Of a stretch of DNA of 8,997 bases, positions 5,828-8,997 are shown one piece after another. A program made the translations under genes and the position numbers. The notes beneath the pieces were generated by a model that searched no databases, was not told the origin of the DNA, and saw only the letters and a list, made by a program, of their open reading frames with translations. This DNA is from Candidatus Latescibacterota bacterium (GTDB taxonomy: Bacteria > Latescibacterota > 4484-107 > B68-G9): positions 1 to 8,997 of the forward strand of contig DTXA01000552.1 in NCBI GenBank assembly GCA_012962735.1, read 5' to 3'. How positions within the stretch are numbered: position 1 is the stretch's first letter; the number at the start of each line of letters is the position of its first letter.

Positions 5828-6921
5828 CGCCCCCTCGCCACCTGCGTCGCAGAGACCACCTCTGACACCGGGACCAGGGAGAACCCCCTCCGCTCCAGTT
5901 TAGGGAGCTCCCTCCTCAGTACCTCCAAGGTATGTGGCCGGGCGTGGCCGACCCCCACGACGACCCCCTCCTCCGCGGCCATATCCGCCAGTTCCCACAG
6001 TGCCCTAGCTATGGCCTCCTGGTCGTCCACGACGTCCAAGAACTTGGCCCTCTCGGCTGCCCGTATACCCAATTCCATCGCCACCCTGTATCCCACCGAA
6101 TGGGCGCTCGTCCGGCTGTCCACGAAGAAGAGCCCCTTCCTCTTCAGAACCCTCAGCACCGCCCGCATCACCCTCCAATCCTCCGTGGCCCTGGACCCCA
6201 TGTGGTTGTTCACGCCCACAGCGCCGGGGACCTCTTCGAGAGCCTCCAGCACCCTCCTACTGATCTCCTCCTCGGACATCCTCACGTAGATCGCCCCCTT
6301 CCCGGGGTCCGCCTTCCCCAGTCCGTACGGCTCCATGGGAAGGTGCAACAACACTTCGTGGCCGCTTTCGTAAAGCTTCTCCGCTATCCTCCGGGTCCTC
6401 TTTTGGAATGGAAGCACAGAGAAGGCGACCTCCCTGGGAAGCTCGCAGAAGCCCTGCACCAGTTCATCGTCCTGGTATCCGAAATCGTCCACGATCAAGG
6501 CTATCCACCCGGCCCTGCGGCACACCTCGGGGGTTGGCACGAGCAGGATGAGGTCGGTGGCTCCTTCCTTCGGCCCAACCTCTATCCGAACCCTCCCGTC
6601 CTCTTCCTCGACCGCCCTGAAGACCCTCCCACCCAACTCCTCCACCAGCCTGGTAACCTCTAAGTTCACCACTAAGGGCGACAGGTCCCCCGGAACCCGA
6701 ACCCGCGCCCCTTCCCCCGTCTCCCGGATCAGCTCCGGCCAGAGCCCCAACTCCCCCAGCCTGTCGGGAAGGCGCTCCATCAGAGCCCGGGAGAACTCCC
6801 CCTGCCTAAGGGGCGCGACCTTCTCGGGTTCGGGGCGGAAGACGAGGGCCCCCACCAACACCCCAGCCAAGAACGCCCCGGCTATCGCCGCCCAAAGTGC
6901 CCACCTGCACTTCTGTGCCAT
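5824..6921 (-). CDS. Divergent polysaccharide deacetylase family protein (YibQ type, DUF610)
   Basis: The 365-residue protein has one N-terminal membrane segment (about 7-28, ALWAAIAGAFLAGVLVGALV) and then a linker and small domain (30-130). The Polysacc_deac_2 domain (about 138-358) follows. Seen motifs are IALIVDDFGYQ (140-150) with the paired aspartates, LLHLPMEP (191-198), GVNNHMGSR (236-244), FFVDSRTS (265-272) and GVGHARPHT (323-331). The domain is a carbohydrate-esterase-4-like barrel, probably outside the cytoplasmic membrane, whose activity is not well established. The ATG at 6921 is preferred: an in-frame GTG at 7014 would overlap speB by 85 bp, while 6921 directly precedes the membrane helix and has GGGGGT upstream. 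It starts 8 bp after the speB stop and its own stop overlaps the MFS start, so it sits inside the polyamine/transporter operon. Confidence 0.9.
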   Translation of the reverse strand: MAQKCRWALWAAIAGAFLAGVLVGALVFRPEPEKVAPLRQGEFSRALMERLPDRLGELGLWPELIRETGEGARVRVPGDLSPLVVNLEVTRLVEELGGRVFRAVEEEDGRVRIEVGPKEGATDLILLVPTPEVCRRAGWIALIVDDFGYQDDELVQGFCELPREVAFSVLPFQKRTRRIAEKLYESGHEVLLHLPMEPYGLGKADPGKGAIYVRMSEEEISRRVLEALEEVPGAVGVNNHMGSRATEDWRVMRAVLRVLKRKGLFFVDSRTSAHSVGYRVAMELGIRAAERAKFLDVVDDQEAIARALWELADMAAEEGVVVGVGHARPHTLEVLRRELPKLERRGFSLVPVSEVVSATQVARGR

Positions 6922-6929
6922 GTCTATGT

Positions 6930-7751
6930 CTACCCCCAGAACGCTGCTATGCCCTCCTGGACGAGTTTGGCCGCCACCACCATAGTCGCACCCGAAGGGT
7001 CGCACGGGGGACACCCCTCCACCACGTCCAACCCAACCACATCGAACCTCCTGAGGGAACGGAAGAGCTCCAACACCTGAGCGTACGAAATCCCCCCAGG
7101 TTCTGGGTTGGAAACCCCCGGACAGAGGGATGGATCGAGGGCGTCCAGGTCTATGCTCAGATACAAGGGCCTCTTCGGATCCAGCCGGGAGGGGAGGTCC
7201 TCCAGCTGACAGAGGAAGCCCTCAAATTCCTCCCCCTCCCCCCCGAAGAAGGACCGCACACCTGCCACCCCCACCAGAACTCCCATATCGCACAGCCTCC
7301 GGCACACGGTGGCGTGGGACAGGGAAAGACCGAGGTACTCCTCCCGGAAGTCCGAATGCGCATCTAAGACTACAACCTGTAACTTATTCAAAACCCTTAG
7401 AATTCCCCTGACCACCCCCAAGGTGGCCGTGTGCTCCCCCCCTAACATCACCACCCGCTTCCCGTCCGAGGCCCACCCTCGGACCAGCCCGGCCACCTGC
7501 TCTAGGTCCCCAGCTACATCCCCGGAAAGGACCACGTCCCCTAAGTCCGCCAGCGGCACCTGTGTTATGTCCTTCCCGAATATCCGGCTGTACGACTCTA
7601 CGGACCGTGATGCCTCCCTTATGGCCCTCGGAGCGAACCTCGTCCCCCCCCGGAAGCTCTCCGTGGCCTCGAGGGGGACCCCGAACAACATTACCTCCGG
7701 TTCCCCTACCTTCTTAGCCTCCAAGAAGCGCAAGTGTTGCAGAGGCTGCAT
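6930..7751 (-). CDS. speB: Ureohydrolase of the agmatinase/arginase family (SpeB-like)
   Basis: This is a binuclear manganese ureohydrolase, 273 residues from the chosen start. Metal ligands visible are His107 (GGEHT), Asp130, His132 and Asp134 (DAHSDF) and Asp201 and Asp203 (SIDLDALDP), with the family motifs NPEPGG and GLDVVEGCPPCDPSG near the end. Agmatinase makes putrescine and urea from agmatine. In Thermus the related enzyme acts on N1-aminopropylagmatine to give spermidine, and the speD-speE neighbours make that substrate possible here too. I place the start at the ATG at 7751 because it has GGGGGAG five bases upstream and begins at the normal family N-terminus. The longer frame from 7817 has no ribosome site and would read through a terminator-like hairpin. 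Fusion or damage is not seen. Family is certain; exact substrate is not. Confidence 0.9.
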   Translation of the reverse strand: MQPLQHLRFLEAKKVGEPEVMLFGVPLEATESFRGGTRFAPRAIREASRSVESYSRIFGKDITQVPLADLGDVVLSGDVAGDLEQVAGLVRGWASDGKRVVMLGGEHTATLGVVRGILRVLNKLQVVVLDAHSDFREEYLGLSLSHATVCRRLCDMGVLVGVAGVRSFFGGEGEEFEGFLCQLEDLPSRLDPKRPLYLSIDLDALDPSLCPGVSNPEPGGISYAQVLELFRSLRRFDVVGLDVVEGCPPCDPSGATMVVAAKLVQEGIAAFWG

Positions 7752-7763
7752 CTCGTCTCCCCC

Positions 7764-7792
7764 AAAAACAAAAGACCGGCTTCCCGGCCTTT
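7764..7792 (-). terminator. Intrinsic terminator or attenuator between speE and speB
   Basis: On the minus strand AAAGGCCGG, loop GAAG and CCGGTCTTT form a 9-bp stem with one G-U pair. The stem is followed by TGTTTTT, so the T-rich tract including the stem end is TTTTGTTTTT. It lies 36 bp after the speE stop and just before the ribosome site for speB at 7757-7763. It would lower or condition expression of speB and the genes behind it relative to speDE. No convincing promoter is visible between the hairpin and speB. Confidence 0.65.
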
Positions 7793-7827
7793 CTACCCAC
7801 ATCTTGCGGTTTTCCATTTTGCATCTT

Positions 7828-8667
7828 TCACTGGCTCAACAGCTCTTCGACGAACCTGGGCAGGGCGAAAGCCGCCCGGTGCACCTGAGGCGTATAATAC
7901 TTAGTGGAGAACAAAGGCTCCCTGAGGGGCACCCTTGGGACCCCTTGGTCCCCAGCGAGGCAGAAGCTCCAAAGTCCCGATGGATATGTCGGCACGAACC
8001 CCAAATAGACTTCTACATAGCCGAACACACTTCCGAGGTCCCTGTGTACCTCCTTAAGCTCCTCGGGGTAGTAAAACGGAGAGCCGCACTGACAGACGAA
8101 AGTCCCTCCCTCCCTTAGGGCTTCCCTGCAGTCCCGGAAGAACGGCTCCCCGAAAAGGGGCAAGTTCGGCCCCACGGGGTCCGAGGAGTCCACGATGATA
8201 ACATCGTACTCGGAACGAGCATTACTTACGAACTCCTGTCCCGGTTGGAAGACGATCTTCGCCCTCGGGTCATCAAAGCTGCCCCGGTGCACGGGCCCTA
8301 AAAAGCGCCGACATTCCTGGACCACTTCTCTGTCTATCTCCACCAATACCGCCTCCTCCACCTCCTTATGCCTTAGAACCTCCCTCAAAGTTCCTCCATC
8401 CCCTCCACCGATCACCAAAACCCTGCGGGGGTTGATATGTCCTAACAGCGCCGGATGGACCAACATCTCGTGGTAGAAAGCCTCATCCCGCTCTGTAAGC
8501 ATAATCCTCCCATCCAGAGCTAAGAGCTTCCCCAGCTCCGTTGTCTCGGCGAGCAGGAGGTCCTGATACGGCGTCTTCCGTGCCAGGATCTCTCGCCCCA
8601 GCCGAAGCCCGAGGCACACTCCCTCAGTCTGTGCCTCGGTGAACCATCTATCGTCCTCAGTACTCAT
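7828..8667 (-). CDS. speE: Spermidine synthase family aminopropyltransferase (SpeE)
   Basis: SpeE transfers the aminopropyl group from decarboxylated S-adenosylmethionine to putrescine, or in some thermophiles to agmatine, in the cytoplasm. The 279 residues match the bacterial norm. Seen are the N-terminal strand domain with WFTEAQTEGVCLGLRLG (8-24) and Gln35 in YQDLLL, LTERDEAFYHEM (57-68), the nucleotide site GGGDGG (87-92), the acidic VEID (109-112) and catalytic-loop DSSDPVGP (160-167). The ATG at 8667 overlaps the speD stop as ATGA, so synthesis of the decarboxylase and of the enzyme that uses its product is coupled; a GGGG stretch about nine bases upstream is the only ribosome site. Sequence alone does not tell putrescine from agmatine as acceptor. 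The frame is intact. Confidence 0.95.
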   Translation of the reverse strand: MSTEDDRWFTEAQTEGVCLGLRLGREILARKTPYQDLLLAETTELGKLLALDGRIMLTERDEAFYHEMLVHPALLGHINPRRVLVIGGGDGGTLREVLRHKEVEEAVLVEIDREVVQECRRFLGPVHRGSFDDPRAKIVFQPGQEFVSNARSEYDVIIVDSSDPVGPNLPLFGEPFFRDCREALREGGTFVCQCGSPFYYPEELKEVHRDLGSVFGYVEVYLGFVPTYPSGLWSFCLAGDQGVPRVPLREPLFSTKYYTPQVHRAAFALPRFVEELLSQ

Positions 8668-8996
8668 AAAAGTATGCCCCTTCTGATCTCCTGAACTTCC
8701 ATCCGCATCGGCGAGAAGCGCTTCCGGAACACTTCAAGCGCCTTCTCGGGCTGGGCATCATCCCCGCAGGTGTAAACATCCACGGCAGCGTACCTGTACT
8801 CCGGCCAGGTGTGCACCGAGATGTGGGATTCGGCGATTATAGCCATGGCCGAGACTCCGTGGGGGTTGAACTTGTGGGTATGCACATCCCCCAAAAGGGT
8901 CACCTGAGCCGCCTCCACAGCCTCCTCCACCGCATCCCGCACCTCGGCTTCATCGCCGATCTTCTCGTTGCACCCCCACAGCTCCAGCAGGTAGTG
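8664..8996 (-). CDS. speD: S-adenosylmethionine decarboxylase proenzyme (SpeD), first residues cut by window edge
   Basis: This enzyme makes decarboxylated S-adenosylmethionine, the aminopropyl donor for SpeE. The 110 visible residues are a class 1B bacterial/archaeal SpeD: HYLLELWGC at the start, then AESHISVHTWPEY with self-cleavage between Glu56 and Ser57, where Ser57 becomes the pyruvoyl cofactor. His62 and Cys77 (in DVYTCGDD) are the catalytic residues of processing and decarboxylation. Their spacing matches Thermotoga maritima Ser63, His68 and Cys83 with a constant offset of six, so about six residues lie beyond the window edge. The internal GTG at 8942 is not the start because conserved sequence precedes it. 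The tail after RRGILL is short compared with T. maritima. It heads the visible operon and its stop overlaps speE. Confidence 0.95.
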   Translation of the reverse strand, partial: HYLLELWGCNEKIGDEAEVRDAVEEAVEAAQVTLLGDVHTHKFNPHGVSAMAIIAESHISVHTWPEYRYAAVDVYTCGDDAQPEKALEVFRKRFSPMRMEVQEIRRGILL

Positions 8997-8997
8997 C

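Noticed and set aside
6922..7014. N-terminal extension of the deacetylase to 7014
   Set aside because: It would overlap the conserved C-terminus of speB; the ATG at 6921 directly precedes the membrane segment and has a ribosome site.
7752..7817. Extended SpeB N-terminus from the ATG at 7817
   Set aside because: There is no Shine-Dalgarno sequence, the extra residues are not family-like and their DNA forms a hairpin with a T tract.
7818..7860. Possible promoter for speB in the end of speE (TTGAGC near 7840)
   Set aside because: No acceptable -10 element at 16-18 bp spacing; speB is better explained by readthrough from speDE.
1..8997. CRISPR arrays, transposases, tRNA or rRNA genes, phage or defence modules
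   Set aside because: No spaced repeats, transposase motifs, clover-leaf or rRNA signatures were seen; the sequence is accounted for by the listed genes and remnants.

Overview
The window is a compact, GC-rich bacterial segment with no rRNA, tRNA, CRISPR array or insertion sequence. IspG points to a bacterium that makes isoprenoids by the MEP pathway. The speD-speE-speB polyamine set and the frequent AGG and ATA codons resemble thermophilic bacteria. This is inference; the lineage cannot be fixed from one window.

Minus-strand operon on the right (8996 to 3524): speD (lacking about its first six codons), speE, speB, a membrane-anchored YibQ-type divergent polysaccharide deacetylase, and an MFS transporter carrying a C-terminal HEAT-repeat domain. 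speD/speE and deacetylase/MFS overlap as ATGA, and speB/deacetylase are 8 bp apart. The speE-speB junction is different. If speB starts at 7751, as its Shine-Dalgarno sequence and conserved N-terminus suggest, there is a 76-bp gap holding a terminator-like hairpin followed by a T tract.

Left side (1 to 3600): two divergent transcription units fire from a 73-bp control region (1941-2013). It has two promoters of the same form, TTGACC-17 bp-TATTTT, whose -35 boxes lie in the arms of a perfect 10-bp inverted repeat. Leftward are a decayed COG4087-type HAD phosphatase, intact ispG and a DUF1015 gene cut by the window edge. Rightward are a decayed Gfo/Idh/MocA oxidoreductase, an intact site-2 protease family (M50) gene and a remnant of a short-chain dehydrogenase.

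The main pattern is selective decay. The first gene behind each divergent promoter is broken by a large internal deletion plus a frameshift, yet the promoters, ribosome sites and downstream genes remain intact. The third wreck (SDR) abuts the 3' end of the opposing MFS-HEAT gene. The last 20 or so codons of that gene are antisense SDR sequence, so a deletion or rearrangement has replaced its natural C-terminus.

The best candidate for new biology is the MFS-HEAT fusion encoded with a cell-envelope deacetylase downstream of spermidine genes. No function can be assigned to it from sequence alone.
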